The translations under genes were made by a program, and so were the position numbers. Shown piece after piece: positions 1 to 10,647 of a DNA stretch of 64,000 nucleotides. The DNA lies in contig NZ_KZ319375.1 in the NCBI RefSeq assembly GCF_002744715.1, positions 1 to 64,000 of the forward strand, in the 5' to 3' direction. Below the pieces are notes generated by a model, which saw only the letters and a list, made by a program, of their open reading frames with translations, was not told the origin of the DNA and made no database searches. Each line of letters starts with the position of its first letter. Position 1 is the stretch's first letter. Origin of the DNA: Marinobacter profundi (GTDB taxonomy: Bacteria; Pseudomonadota; Gammaproteobacteria; Pseudomonadales; Oleiphilaceae).

Positions 1-93
1 AGAACTTTCAAACTCAATTTCTTCAATACTTTCAAACGGTTGTCTTTCGATTTTTGGCCCGCCCTAGTGGCTTGCCCCTCGAAAGAGATGCGC
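1..93 (-). other. Probable transcribed leader of an rRNA operon running off the left edge
   Basis: No protein gene is visible here. Read on the minus strand, the stretch follows a strong rRNA-type promoter and becomes A/T-rich toward the window edge, with short GTTTGAAAG-like runs. I infer that it is the start of an rrn leader with the 16S gene beyond the edge. In Pseudomonas aeruginosa, as I recall, an rRNA operon sits next to the msrQ-msrP-pssA-ilv block, which fits. No mature 16S sequence is inside the window, so the identity is inferred from context. Confidence 0.4.
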
Positions 94-121
94 ATTCTAC
101 AGACCCCAGCCGGGGTGTCAA
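94..121 (-). promoter_or_regulatory. Strong sigma-70 promoter, rRNA type
   Basis: On the minus strand there is a perfect -35 TTGACA (116-121), a 16-nt spacer and a -10 TAGAAT (94-99). A GC-rich discriminator GCGC follows immediately, and A/T-rich sequence lies upstream of the -35. This combination is typical of stringently controlled rRNA promoters. It points out of the window, away from msrQ, so it cannot serve any gene seen here. Confidence 0.7.
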
Positions 122-205
122 CGGGGTTTATCAACAATCTTCAACTTATCTCGGATTCCCCCTACGCCATTGTTCAGAATGCACCCAATGCGTTCAGAAA
201 ACAAC

Positions 206-838
206 CTATGCAGAGGGTGCTCCGCGCCTCCCTGCCCTAAGCAGGCGCGACCATCGCACTCTTACCACCAACAGAACCAGAACAACCACCCCATAAGCCA
301 GCATTTCGCCAATGTCACTGCGCGCCTGCCAGAAAAAATGCACCCACGCCAACAGGACAATCACATAAACGGATCGGTGAAGGGTTTTCCAGCGCCGACC
401 CAAGCGTCGCATCATGCTATTCGTCGACGTGACGGCCAACGGGATCAGCAACACGAACGCCAGAAAACCAGCAATGATGTATGGCCGCTTGGTAAAGGTC
501 GCCCACACATCACCCCAGCCAAGAATAAACTGGAGAAATGCCAGCAGGTGCAGAACAGCATAGAAAAACGTGAACAATCCCAGCATTCGGCGAACTCTGA
601 GCCACCCCACCCAACCAGTCCAGCGCTTCAGCGGCGTTAATGCCAGGGTCGCCAGTAGCAACTGGAAGGCAGCAATCCCCAAGCTTTCGGTAATCTGCTG
701 CCCCGGGTCCGGGCCCAGACCACTGCCAACCAGCCGAGACAACAGAATTGCCAAGGGCAGAAACGCCATGAACGCCACCAACACTTTGAATGCCCGCACC
801 GCTCGAGGACGATTCAGCACAGCACCTGCCATCCCCAT
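206..838 (-). CDS. msrQ: MsrQ, haem-binding membrane subunit of the MsrPQ methionine sulfoxide reductase
   Basis: MsrQ (formerly YedZ) is an inner-membrane haem b protein that passes electrons from the quinone pool to periplasmic MsrP, which repairs oxidised methionines. The protein is about 210 residues with five to six hydrophobic segments and family features such as RRMLGL near the middle and KTLHRSVYV, whose His is a likely haem ligand. I chose the ATG at 838, which overlaps the msrP stop by one base (TGATG), implying translational coupling. A TTG one codon upstream is the alternative start. It is the second gene of msrP-msrQ. Confidence 0.9.
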   Translation of the reverse strand: MGMAGAVLNRPRAVRAFKVLVAFMAFLPLAILLSRLVGSGLGPDPGQQITESLGIAAFQLLLATLALTPLKRWTGWVGWLRVRRMLGLFTFFYAVLHLLAFLQFILGWGDVWATFTKRPYIIAGFLAFVLLIPLAVTSTNSMMRRLGRRWKTLHRSVYVIVLLAWVHFFWQARSDIGEMLAYGVVVLVLLVVRVRWSRLLRAGRRGAPSA

Positions 839-1806
839 CAATAGAACTTCTCCAGATCCATCCCTTTGTAGAGGTGGCTAACCTGCTCCCCATACCCGTT
901 AAATTTCACCGTCTCCCGCCAGTTAGGGCTCAGCAAGCCAGAAGGTAACCGACGCTCTCGCTTCTGACTCCAGCGGGGATGATCTACCTCCGGATTAACA
1001 TTGGCATAGAAACCATACTCCTGGGGCGCGATAAGCTCCCAGGTTGTTTTCGGCCGCTCTTCCTGAAAACGGATCCGCACAATCGACTTGATGCTCTTGA
1101 AGCCGTACTTCCAGGGTACCACCAGACGCAACGGAGCACCGTTCTGGTTTGGCAACTCCCTGCCATAAAGACCCACCGCCAAAAATGCCAATTCATTCAT
1201 GGCTTCGTCCACACGCAAACCTTCCCGGTAGGGCCAGTCAATGGTACTGAACAGCGACCGTTGTCCTCGCATCTGCTCCGGATCGTGCAGTGTCTCGAAG
1301 TACACGTACCTGGCCGAGGATGCCGGCTCAAAGCGCTTGAGAAGCCCGGCCAGGGGGACGCCGACCCACGGAATCACCATGGACCAGGCCTCCACACACC
1401 GCAGACGATAAATCCGCTCTTCGTACTGCGACGGCTGCAACAGGTCTTCAAGGTTATAGGTTCCGGGCCGGCCACAGGCGCCGTCGACTTTCACCGTCCA
1501 TGGACTGACCGACATTTCCCCCGCATAGCGGGCCGGATCATCCTTGCCGGTGCCGAACTCATAGAAATTGTTGTACCGGACAACGTCTTCGTATGGCGTA
1601 AGCTTCTCGGAAGTCGACATTTCCGGGCGAGACATCGACGGAAGCTCCTTGCCCGGCACCGACGCTGCCGCGAGCAGCCCGGGCAAAGCTACCCCGGCTG
1701 ACGCAGCAAGCGCACTCACCATAAAGGAACGGCGGTTCAGGTAGATCGCTTCCGGGGTAACGTCATTCTCGGGCAAGGCCCAGGCAGGACTGTTCTTGAT
1801 AAGCAT
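838..1806 (-). CDS. msrP: MsrP, periplasmic molybdopterin methionine sulfoxide reductase catalytic subunit
   Basis: MsrP (formerly YedY) reduces methionine sulfoxide in periplasmic proteins using a molybdenum cofactor. The 322-residue protein begins with a Tat signal: twin arginines R25-R26 in NRRSFMVSA, followed by a hydrophobic stretch. The Mo-ligand cysteine is C137 in the RCVEAW motif. The folded, cofactor-loaded protein would be exported by Tat and receive electrons from MsrQ, whose gene overlaps its stop codon. Length and motifs are normal for the sulfite-oxidase-like family. Confidence 0.95.
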   Translation of the reverse strand: MLIKNSPAWALPENDVTPEAIYLNRRSFMVSALAASAGVALPGLLAAASVPGKELPSMSRPEMSTSEKLTPYEDVVRYNNFYEFGTGKDDPARYAGEMSVSPWTVKVDGACGRPGTYNLEDLLQPSQYEERIYRLRCVEAWSMVIPWVGVPLAGLLKRFEPASSARYVYFETLHDPEQMRGQRSLFSTIDWPYREGLRVDEAMNELAFLAVGLYGRELPNQNGAPLRLVVPWKYGFKSIKSIVRIRFQEERPKTTWELIAPQEYGFYANVNPEVDHPRWSQKRERRLPSGLLSPNWRETVKFNGYGEQVSHLYKGMDLEKFY

Positions 1807-1864
1807 GCAGCATCTCCACTAACCGCCGAATGGACACTACGGTTGACCGGAGAAATGCCTGGAA

Positions 1865-1896
1865 ATTCCCCCCGACGGCGACACCGCCAGGGGAAT
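1865..1896 (-). terminator. Hairpin downstream of pssA
   Basis: The outer arms ATTCCCC (1865-1871) and GGGGAAT (1890-1896) pair perfectly, and an inner GGCG/CGCC pair extends the stem. It lies in the 144-nt gap between pssA and msrP, downstream of pssA. No strong U tract follows, so termination may be partial. Confidence 0.4.
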
Positions 1897-1950
1897 ATCT
1901 TCGTGTTTCCGGCCCACTGATTCCGCGCCGGACAACAGCGGAGGGGATAA

Positions 1951-2781
1951 CTACTGGCGGCGGGGCTTTCTTACCAGGGCACGGAACGGGCCGGACAACG
2001 CATAGATCAGGAAACCACTGAACAATACGGTTGCCGGGTCCAGGGCGATCACTACAAAAATCAGCACCACCAGCAAAATTGCAGCAAACGGTACCCGACC
2101 ACGCATATCCAGATCTTTGAAACTGCGGTAAAGGATGTTGCTCACCATCAACACCCCACAGCCACCGACCACCACGATCGTCATGGCCGTCAGCCATCCG
2201 GCAGGCTCGAAGGTGTGGAAACACCAAACCAGCCCGGCGACACAGGCAGCAGCGGCCGGACTCGGCAATCCGACAAAGAACTTCTTGTCGACCGAGCCGA
2301 TCTGGGTGTTGAAACGCGCCAGCCGCAAGGCCGCACCGGCAACATAGATAAAGGTGATAGCCCAGCCAAACTGGTCCAGGTTATTCAGGGACCAGAAAAA
2401 TGCCACCAGCCCCGGTGCCACCCCAAAGGCCACCATATCGGCAAGACTGTCGTACTCTTCGCCAAACTTGCTTTGGGTATTGGTAAGGCGTGCCACCCGC
2501 CCGTCCAGGCCATCCAGAATCATGGACACAAAGATCGCGATGGCGGCATTATCGAACACGCCATTGGCCGCAGACACGATGGCGTAGAATCCGGAAAACA
2601 GGGACGCCGTGGTCAGTGCGTTAGGCAGCAGGTAAATCCCCTTGCGTCGAACAGGCGCTCCCTCAACCAACTCCTCCTCGACCACTTCGCCGGAATCCGG
2701 ATCAACCACGGACTCCTCTGGCGGGTTAACGGCAGATACTTCGACCGGATCACTTTCCGGGTGTTTTTTTTCGTCAGTCAT
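1951..2781 (-). CDS. pssA: CDP-diacylglycerol--serine O-phosphatidyltransferase
   Basis: Makes phosphatidylserine from CDP-diacylglycerol and serine, the precursor of phosphatidylethanolamine. The CDP-alcohol phosphotransferase signature is visible as DGLDGRVAR followed by GEEYDSLAD, with the invariant aspartates. An acidic N-terminal region of about 45 residues precedes several transmembrane helices, as in the integral-membrane PssA type of Pseudomonas. I chose the ATG at 2781 (MTDEKK), which has a GGA about nine bases upstream; an ATG at 2790 and a TTG at 2799 are alternatives. The ilvIHC-pssA-msrPQ order matches P. aeruginosa as I recall it. Confidence 0.92.
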   Translation of the reverse strand: MTDEKKHPESDPVEVSAVNPPEESVVDPDSGEVVEEELVEGAPVRRKGIYLLPNALTTASLFSGFYAIVSAANGVFDNAAIAIFVSMILDGLDGRVARLTNTQSKFGEEYDSLADMVAFGVAPGLVAFFWSLNNLDQFGWAITFIYVAGAALRLARFNTQIGSVDKKFFVGLPSPAAAACVAGLVWCFHTFEPAGWLTAMTIVVVGGCGVLMVSNILYRSFKDLDMRGRVPFAAILLVVLIFVVIALDPATVLFSGFLIYALSGPFRALVRKPRRQ

Positions 2782-2820
2782 TCCAATCATTCCGGACAAC
2801 GTGTGAGTGGAGTATATACA

Positions 2821-2849
2821 AAAAACGCGGCCTCTTGGGCCGCGCTTTT
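2821..2849 (-). terminator. Rho-independent terminator of the ilvIHC operon
   Basis: A 7-bp stem CGCGGCC (2826-2832) / GGCCGCG (2838-2844) with a 5-nt loop is flanked by A5 on the left and T4 on the right. Read on the minus strand, the stem is followed by a run of T directly after ilvC. The symmetric flanks could make it work in both directions. Confidence 0.85.
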
Positions 2850-2866
2850 CAGATCTGGCCGGAGGC

Positions 2867-4440
<1,574 letters not shown>

Positions 4441-4442
4441 GA

Positions 4443-6161
4443 TCACACCCTCTCCGTCTTGCTGAGCCACATGTCTTTCATCGAGCCGCGAGCGACCTGC
4501 ATCGGGTACACGTGCTCGAACCGATCGACATAGATATCAACAAACACCAGCTTGTCCTTCATTGCCAGGACTTCTTTCAGCTTCGGCTCAAGATCTTCCT
4601 TGCGATCGATCCGCACGCCAACATGACCGTAGGCTTCCGCCAGCTTGATGAAATCCGGCAGGGACTCCATGTACGACTGGGAGTGGCGGGACTCGTAGTT
4701 CATGTCCTGCCACTGCTTGACCATGCCCAGGGCCTGGTTATTCAGGTTGATGATCTTCACCGGCAGGTTGTACTGCTTGCAGGTGGACAGCTCCTGGATA
4801 TTCATCTGGATGCTGCCTTCGCCCGTGACACACAGCACTTCGTCGTCCGGATGTGTCAGCTTCACACCCATGGCCGCCGGCAGACCGAAGCCCATGGTGC
4901 CGAGGCCACCGGAATTGATCCAGCGATTGGGCTTGTCGAACTTGTAGTACTGGGCGGCAAACATCTGGTGCTGCCCCACGTCGGAAGCCACGAAGGCGTC
5001 GCCATTCGTCAGCCGCCACAGCGTCTCGATCACCTCCTGGGGCTTGATCACCTCAGGGTTGTTCTCATAACGCATACCGTGAAATGCACGCCATTCCTCG
5101 ATCTGTTTCCACCAGGCCGACAGCGCCTCGGCGTCCGGCCGGGCCTTGCTCTCCCGGACCAGGGCGATCATTTCCTTCAGCACGGCGTCCACCGGCCCAA
5201 CAATGGGCACGTCGGCATCAATGGTCTTGGAAATGGAGGCCGGGTCGATGTCGATGTGGACAATACGGGCCCCCGGGCAGAACTTCTCGGTGGCGTTGGT
5301 GACCCGGTCATCGAACCGCGCACCTACGCAGAGGATCAGGTCCGAATGGTGCATCGCCATGTTGGACTCATAGGTACCGTGCATACCGAGCCAACCCAGG
5401 TGCTGTTTGTCGGTCGCCGGATAGCAGCCAATCCCCATCAGCGTGTTGGTGATCGGATAGCCCAGCATCCGCACGAGTTCCGTCAACTGATCGGAAGCCT
5501 TACCCAGAATGACACCACCACCGGCATAGATGATCGGACGCCGGGCGGCGAGCAGCATGTCCACAGCCTTCTTGATCTGGCCGGCATGGCCACGGATCGC
5601 CGGGTTGTAGGAGCGCAGTTTGACCTTCTTGGGGAAGGCATACTCAAAACGCTCGTTCGGCGTGGTCATATCCTTCGGGATGTCCACGACCACCGGGCCG
5701 GGGCGGCCGGTTGAGGCGATATAGTAGGCTTTACGGATCACTTCCGGGATCTCTTCCGGATGACGCACGCTGAGGTTGTGCTTCACCACCGGCCGGGAAA
5801 CGCCGATCATATCGGTTTCCTGGAAGGCGTCTTCACCGATCAGGGTGGACGCGACCTGACCGCACAGAACCACCATGGGGATGGAATCCATAAATGCGGT
5901 GGCGATGCCGGTAATAGTGTTGGTGGCTCCAGGACCCGAGGTCACCAGTACGGTACCTGGTTTTCCGGTCGCACGGGCATAGCCGTCGGCCATATGGACC
6001 GCAGCCTGTTCGTGACGAACCAGGATATGCTTGACTTTGTCCTGCCTGAACAGCGCATCATAAATATGAAGGGCTGCACCACCCGGATAGCCGTAAATGT
6101 ATTCGATCCCTTCATCCTGCAAGGACCGGATCAGCATGTCGGCGCCAGACAATAACTCCAC
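4443..6161 (-). CDS. ilvI: Acetolactate synthase, catalytic large subunit
   Basis: Thiamin-diphosphate enzyme condensing pyruvate with pyruvate or 2-oxobutyrate. The 572 residues show the three usual domains. The catalytic Glu is E51 in [14 protein letters not shown], and the ThDP/Mg motif reads GEGSIQMN with the downstream asparagine pair LNNQ. The more common family motif begins GDG; this E variant I recall from Pseudomonas as well. Translation starts at a GTG (6161) with AGAGG about ten bases upstream. It is the first gene of the ilvIHC operon, behind a roughly 290-nt leader. Confidence 0.95.
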   Translation of the reverse strand: MELLSGADMLIRSLQDEGIEYIYGYPGGAALHIYDALFRQDKVKHILVRHEQAAVHMADGYARATGKPGTVLVTSGPGATNTITGIATAFMDSIPMVVLCGQVASTLIGEDAFQETDMIGVSRPVVKHNLSVRHPEEIPEVIRKAYYIASTGRPGPVVVDIPKDMTTPNERFEYAFPKKVKLRSYNPAIRGHAGQIKKAVDMLLAARRPIIYAGGGVILGKASDQLTELVRMLGYPITNTLMGIGCYPATDKQHLGWLGMHGTYESNMAMHHSDLILCVGARFDDRVTNATEKFCPGARIVHIDIDPASISKTIDADVPIVGPVDAVLKEMIALVRESKARPDAEALSAWWKQIEEWRAFHGMRYENNPEVIKPQEVIETLWRLTNGDAFVASDVGQHQMFAAQYYKFDKPNRWINSGGLGTMGFGLPAAMGVKLTHPDDEVLCVTGEGSIQMNIQELSTCKQYNLPVKIINLNNQALGMVKQWQDMNYESRHSQSYMESLPDFIKLAEAYGHVGVRIDRKEDLEPKLKEVLAMKDKLVFVDIYVDRFEHVYPMQVARGSMKDMWLSKTERV

Positions 6162-6456
6162 GATTTTCTACCCTCTGCTACGAGTGAATGAGCCGGGAAT
6201 TCTCCCGGTTGCCTGGATACCCGGGCTCAGGCTTCTTGTGGAAGCAGGGCCGGACGTTCCGCCACACCAGTATAAAAAGAGGTTGTCTCCTGGCCGGCCG
6301 TACTCCTGAGGGTTGCGGAAAACGGCCAATCAACGGGTTGCACGTAAGCAACAACCATTCCACGAAAAGACTCGCGGACGTTCAGTGTGGTAATTAACGG
6401 GGGATACTTGCTCGGGATTGCCTGCCGTATTGACCCCTGTCTTCAGGCAATCGGTA
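6162..6456 (-). promoter_or_regulatory. Long structured leader of the ilvIHC operon (candidate attenuator)
   Basis: This 5' region contains a 9-bp inverted repeat GATTGCCTG/CAGGCAATC (6416-6424 and 6444-6452) at the predicted transcript start. Further down are a GGCCGT/ACGGCC pair and alternative stems near 6190-6228 (CCGGGA/TCCCGG competing with CCCGGG/CCGGG). A small reading frame starting at 6358 opens with M-V-V-A-Y-V-Q-P-V, four valines in nine codons, but has no clear ribosome site. This would suit a branched-chain attenuation leader but is not proof. Confidence 0.35.
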
Positions 6457-6484
6457 ATTCTGACAGGGCGAAACTCCCTGTCAA
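6457..6484 (-). promoter_or_regulatory. Candidate ilvIHC promoter overlapped by a palindromic operator
   Basis: Minus strand: TTGACA (6479-6484), a 16-nt spacer and CAGAAT (6457-6462). A perfect 8-bp inverted repeat TGACAGGG-N7-CCCTGTCA (6461-6483) spans from the -35 to the -10, as repressor operators do. The match is by eye; no binding protein is known to me. Confidence 0.45.
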
Positions 6485-6633
6485 TAGCGGTGTATGCATT
6501 CTCTCCTTATACTTTCTTCCAGATTTTGAACTAAGCTTGGAAAAAACCGCCTGATCAGTGGCATTATGGGGAAAATAAAGGAGGCCCGGCTGACGCTGAC
6601 CTCTGCCAATGACTAACCATCGCGAGTAAAGGC

Positions 6634-7098
6634 ATGAATTCCAGAACCTTCATCCTGGCCCTGGCTATTGCTGTAACACCAGGCATTGCCACCGCGGCCT
6701 CCGTTTATAAATGGACCGACGAAAACGGTATCACCCACTTCGGAGACCGCCAGCCTACCGGCAAGAATGCCGAAACGGTGAACGTCCGCACGGGCTCGCC
6801 CGCCGGAGCCGTCAAACGCCAAAGCCCACAGGACCGGGTAGAAAGCATGGCGCAAGAGCAGGAACAGACTGCCGAGCAGGAACGCCTGTCCGCCCAGGAA
6901 GAAGCCCGACAAAAGCAGCGCAAGGCCAATTGCGAGACCGCCCGCAGCAACCTGAGCATCCTGCGTACCAGCAGTCGTATCCGGATCGAGGAGGATGGCC
7001 AGCAGCGCTACCTCAGCGCCGAGGAAATCGAAGAACAACGGGTGAAGTTCCAGGAAATCGCCGACCAGAACTGCGATCCGGAACCCACGGAAGACTGA
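6634..7098 (+). CDS. DUF4124 domain-containing exported protein
   Basis: A 154-residue protein with a signal peptide (about residues 1-21, ending ATA) followed by the DUF4124 core YKWTDENGITHFGDRQP. The remainder is a charged, Glu/Gln-rich, probably coiled-coil stretch (about 70-105) and a C-terminal segment with two cysteines that could form a disulfide. DUF4124 proteins are common periplasmic proteins of gammaproteobacteria and have no settled function. It is a monocistronic gene convergent with clpB, sharing a bidirectional terminator. Confidence 0.85.
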   Translation: MNSRTFILALAIAVTPGIATAASVYKWTDENGITHFGDRQPTGKNAETVNVRTGSPAGAVKRQSPQDRVESMAQEQEQTAEQERLSAQEEARQKQRKANCETARSNLSILRTSSRIRIEEDGQQRYLSAEEIEEQRVKFQEIADQNCDPEPTED

Positions 7099-7128
7099 GC
7101 GTGCGGCCAGCATGGGCCGCTGCAAAAC

Positions 7129-7160
7129 AAAAATGGCCGGGCAAATGCCCGGCCATTTTT
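7129..7160. terminator. Bidirectional terminator between DUF4124 gene and clpB
   Basis: Perfect 9-bp stem TGGCCGGGC (7134-7142) / GCCCGGCCA (7147-7155) with a 4-nt loop, A5 on the left and T5 on the right. It sits between two convergent genes and can serve both. Confidence 0.92.
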
Positions 7161-7179
7161 GTTGCAACTCGCTTTAAAT

Positions 7180-9756
7180 TCAGGCCTTGCTGAACACCAG
7201 CTTGTGATCATCCACCGAAACGCGGATGGTGTCGCCTGAAACAAAGGCACCTTTCAGCAGCTGCTGCGCCAGCGGGTTTTCAATCATCCGCTGGATTGCC
7301 CGCTTCAACGGTCGCGCACCATATACCGGGTCATAACCCACAGCGGCCAGCAGCTCCATGGCCGCCTCGTCCAGCACCAGCGACATGCCCTGCTCGCCAA
7401 GGCGCTTGCCGAGCATACCGATCTGGATCTTCGCGATGCCCTGGATCTGATCGCTGGCAAGGGGATGGAAGACCACCACTTCGTCCACCCGGTTGATGAA
7501 TTCCGGCCGGAAATGGGTACCGACCACTTCCATGACGGCTGCCTTCATATCCTCGTAGTTTTCCTCACCCGCTTTTTGCTGAATAACGTCAGAACCCAGG
7601 TTTGACGTCATCACAATCACGGTGTTGCGGAAGTCCACGGTGCGGCCCTGGCCATCGGTCAGGCGGCCGTCGTCCAGCACCTGAAGCAGGATGTTGAAGA
7701 CATCCGGGTGGGCTTTCTCCACCTCATCCAGCAACAGCACGGAATACGGCCGGCGGCGCACCGCCTCGGTCAGGTAACCGCCTTCCTCGTAGCCCACGTA
7801 TCCGGGAGGGGCACCAATCAGCCGTGCCACCGAGTGCTTCTCCATGAATTCGGACATATCAATTCGAACCATGGCTTCCTCTGTGTCGAAGAGGAACGAC
7901 GCCAGCGATTTGCACAGCTCGGTCTTACCCACCCCGGTCGGCCCGAGGAACAGGAACGAGCCGTTGGGCCGGTTCGGATCAGACAACCCGGCACGGGACC
8001 GGCGCACGGCATTGGCCACCGCCTCGACTGCTTCATCCTGACCGATCACCCGGTCGTGCAGAGCCTCTTCCATCCGCATCAGCTTGTCGCGCTCGCCCTC
8101 CAGCATCTTGGACACCGGAATACCGGTCCATTTGGACACCACCTCGGCAATTTCTTCATCGGTCACCCGATTACGCAACAGTTCCATCTTTTGCATCTCG
8201 GCCTGCCCCGCCATTTCGAGCTGCCGTTCAAGCTCGGGGATTCTGCCGTACTGGAGCTCGGACATCTTGCCCAGGTCACTCGCGCGACGGGCATTCTCCA
8301 GGTCGATGCGAGCCTGCTCCAGGTCGCTCTTGATCTTCTGGGAGCCGTGCAGGGCTGCCTTTTCGGAATTCCACACCTCCTCCAGGTCCGAGTATTCCCG
8401 CTCAACCTTGGCGATGACCTCGGACAGCTCCTCGAGACGTTTCTTTGATGCGGCGTCGGTTTCCTTTTTCAGCGCCTCACGCTCGATCTTCAGCTGGATC
8501 AGCCGCCGCTCGAGACGGTCCAGCGCCTCCGGCTTGGAGTCCATTTCCATGCGGATCTGGCTGGCAGCTTCGTCTACCAGATCAATCGCCTTGTCCGGCA
8601 ACTGCCGGTCGGTGATGTAGCGATGGGACAGCTTGGCGGCTGCGATGATGGCGCCGTCGGTTACCTCGACACCATGGTGTACCTCGTAGCGCTCCTTCAG
8701 GCCGCGGAGAATGGCAATGGTGTCTTCCTCGCTGGGCTCGCTGACCAGAACCTTCTGGAATCGACGCTCCAGGGCCGCGTCCTTCTCGATGTTCTCACGG
8801 TATTCGTTAAGAGTCGTCGCACCTACGCAGTGCAGCTCACCGCGGGCCAGGGCAGGCTTGAGCATATTGCCGGCATCCATCGAGCCCTCGGCCTTACCGG
8901 CACCGACCATGGTGTGAATCTCATCGATAAACAGGATGATCTGGCCTTCCTGCTTGGACAGCTCGTTCAGCACTGCCTTCAGGCGCTCCTCGAATTCACC
9001 GCGGAACTTGGCACCGGCAATCAACGAGCCCATGTCGAGGGACAACACCTTCTTGTCCTTCAGGCCGTCGGGCACTTCGCCGTTCACAATACGCTGGGCC
9101 AACCCCTCAACAATGGCGGTCTTGCCCACCCCGGGCTCACCAATCAGCACCGGGTTGTTCTTGCGGCGACGCTGCAACACCTGAATGGTGCGGCGGATTT
9201 CATCATCACGTCCGATAACCGGATCAAGCTTGCCGGCGGCGGCACGCTCGGTCAGGTCAATCGTGTACTTGGACAGAGCTTGACGGTTCTCTTCAGCACT
9301 GGCATCACTCACCGGTTCGCCTCCACGGATATCATCAATCGCTTTTTCCAGGGCCGCTCTATCGACGCCCTGCTCTTTCAGCACCCGACCGAGGGTACCG
9401 CGGTCTTCCAGCGCCGCCAGCAGCATCAGCTCACTGGAAATAAACTGGTCCTGACGCTTCTGGGCCAGCTTGTCGGCAATATTGAACAGCCGCCCCATGT
9501 CATTGGAAATCCCGACATCCCCCGCAGACCCCTGGACGACGGGGAGGCTGTCAATTTCCCGGGCAACCGCCTGGCGCAAACGGCCCGGATCTGCGCCGAC
9601 CTGTTTCAACAGCGGTTTTACGGAGCTGCTGTCCTGGTCCAGCAAGGCCTGCATCAGATGCACAGGCTCAATAAAGTTATGGTCCTTGCCCACCGCAAGG
9701 GACTGGGCATCCGCAAGGGCGGTCTGCAACCGGCTGGTAAGCTTGTCGATTCGCAT
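7180..9756 (-). CDS. clpB: ClpB protein disaggregase
   Basis: Hexameric AAA+ chaperone that, with DnaK, extracts and refolds aggregated proteins. The 858 residues contain an N-terminal double Clp-N repeat, a first AAA+ domain with Walker A GEPGVGKT at 206-213, a long coiled-coil middle domain (about 400-530) and a second AAA+ domain with GPTGVGKT. No ClpP-binding loop is expected in this family. I chose the ATG at 9756 ([11 protein letters not shown]), the standard N-terminus. A sigma-32-type promoter lies about 80 bases upstream, and pgeF-rluD precede it on the same strand. Confidence 0.97.
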   Translation of the reverse strand: MRIDKLTSRLQTALADAQSLAVGKDHNFIEPVHLMQALLDQDSSSVKPLLKQVGADPGRLRQAVAREIDSLPVVQGSAGDVGISNDMGRLFNIADKLAQKRQDQFISSELMLLAALEDRGTLGRVLKEQGVDRAALEKAIDDIRGGEPVSDASAEENRQALSKYTIDLTERAAAGKLDPVIGRDDEIRRTIQVLQRRRKNNPVLIGEPGVGKTAIVEGLAQRIVNGEVPDGLKDKKVLSLDMGSLIAGAKFRGEFEERLKAVLNELSKQEGQIILFIDEIHTMVGAGKAEGSMDAGNMLKPALARGELHCVGATTLNEYRENIEKDAALERRFQKVLVSEPSEEDTIAILRGLKERYEVHHGVEVTDGAIIAAAKLSHRYITDRQLPDKAIDLVDEAASQIRMEMDSKPEALDRLERRLIQLKIEREALKKETDAASKKRLEELSEVIAKVEREYSDLEEVWNSEKAALHGSQKIKSDLEQARIDLENARRASDLGKMSELQYGRIPELERQLEMAGQAEMQKMELLRNRVTDEEIAEVVSKWTGIPVSKMLEGERDKLMRMEEALHDRVIGQDEAVEAVANAVRRSRAGLSDPNRPNGSFLFLGPTGVGKTELCKSLASFLFDTEEAMVRIDMSEFMEKHSVARLIGAPPGYVGYEEGGYLTEAVRRRPYSVLLLDEVEKAHPDVFNILLQVLDDGRLTDGQGRTVDFRNTVIVMTSNLGSDVIQQKAGEENYEDMKAAVMEVVGTHFRPEFINRVDEVVVFHPLASDQIQGIAKIQIGMLGKRLGEQGMSLVLDEAAMELLAAVGYDPVYGARPLKRAIQRMIENPLAQQLLKGAFVSGDTIRVSVDDHKLVFSKA

Positions 9757-9837
9757 AGTGTGTCGATCCCTAATCTCTGTCGTTCGGTGCCACCGGCCCG
9801 GTAAATCGGCGGGCAACACCAGATTGCTTTGACATTT

Positions 9838-9866
9838 AATGTAGGGGCTCGCGGGCCGACTTCAAG
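9838..9866 (-). promoter_or_regulatory. Sigma-32 (heat-shock) promoter for clpB
   Basis: Minus strand: -35 CTTGAA (9861-9866), a 13-nt spacer and -10 CCCCTACATT (9838-9847), close to the E. coli RpoH consensus CTTGAA-N13/14-CCCCATnT. Its position about 80 bases before the clpB start fits. Confidence 0.75.
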
Positions 9867-9903
9867 CTGGGGGGCACGCTAATGGCCCGGAACTTGACCG
9901 GTA

Positions 9904-10647
9904 TCAGGTAAGCCAGATGATGCTCGCCATGCGACCGGTCTGGCCGTCACGACGATAGGAGAAGAAGCGGGCCGGGTCACTGACAGTGCATAAACCTCCG
10001 CCATAGATCTCGGCCAGGCCAATGCCGGACAGGCGCTGACGGGCAAGCATATAGATGTCGGCCATGAAATGACCGGGGCGGGCACCGGTCGGCGTAAAAG
10101 CCGTCGCAGCTTGAGGATCGCAACCGACAAAAGCCTGCCGGACCTCCGGCCCCACCTCAAAACAGGCCGGACCAATCGCGGGCCCCAGCCAGGCCATCAG
10201 CCCGGATGGATGGCCAAGCGACTTTGCTGTGCGCTCCAGCACGCCATCGCACAAACCGCGCCAGCCGGCGTGGGCCGCGGCAACCCGGGTGCCGGCCCGA
10301 TCGCAGAAAAGCACCGGCAGGCAGTCGGCAGTGAGGATCGCGCACACCGTGTCCGGCACGGTCGTGAAACTGGCATCGGCCGGTGGCACGCCACTGACCG
10401 GCAACTCGACTATCGAGTTGCCGTGAACCTGATCAAGCCAGCCAAAGCGCTGGCCTGCGATACCACAGTAGCGCGCCAGGCGCTCCCGATTCTCCCGGAC
10501 TGCCGCAACGTCATCTCCCACATGGCTGCCGAGATTCAGACTCGCCCAGGGTGCCGGGCTGACTCCACCCAACCGGGTCGTACACAGCGCCCGGACATTC
10601 GCGGGCGCCGGCCACTCCGGTATCAGGAGGGTTTGCTCAGAAATCAT
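9904..10647 (-). CDS. pgeF: PgeF, laccase-domain peptidoglycan editing factor / purine nucleoside phosphorylase
   Basis: YfiH/LACC1-family protein of 247 residues. The conserved metal-site signature is present: DQVHG, ADCLPV and HAGWRG, whose two His and one Cys bind Zn. In E. coli the protein (YfiH/PgeF) prevents misincorporation of serine into peptidoglycan; related proteins act on purine nucleosides. The ATG at 10647 overlaps the 3' end of rluD by 11 bases, with a GTG one codon earlier as the alternative. The order rluD-pgeF-clpB is conserved in many gammaproteobacteria. Confidence 0.92.
   Translation of the reverse strand: MISEQTLLIPEWPAPANVRALCTTRLGGVSPAPWASLNLGSHVGDDVAAVRENRERLARYCGIAGQRFGWLDQVHGNSIVELPVSGVPPADASFTTVPDTVCAILTADCLPVLFCDRAGTRVAAAHAGWRGLCDGVLERTAKSLGHPSGLMAWLGPAIGPACFEVGPEVRQAFVGCDPQAATAFTPTGARPGHFMADIYMLARQRLSGIGLAEIYGGGLCTVSDPARFFSYRRDGQTGRMASIIWLT

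Noticed and set aside
6178..6363. A 61-codon frame starting at a GTG in the ilvI leader, beginning with W-L-L-L.
   Set aside because: No ribosome site is visible and the leucine run may be chance. I mention the leader only as a candidate attenuator.
8623..9804. A long open frame on the plus strand opposite clpB (about 390 codons).
   Set aside because: It is an antisense shadow of the ClpB coding sequence, a known effect of GC-rich codon use. It has no ribosome site and no recognisable domain.
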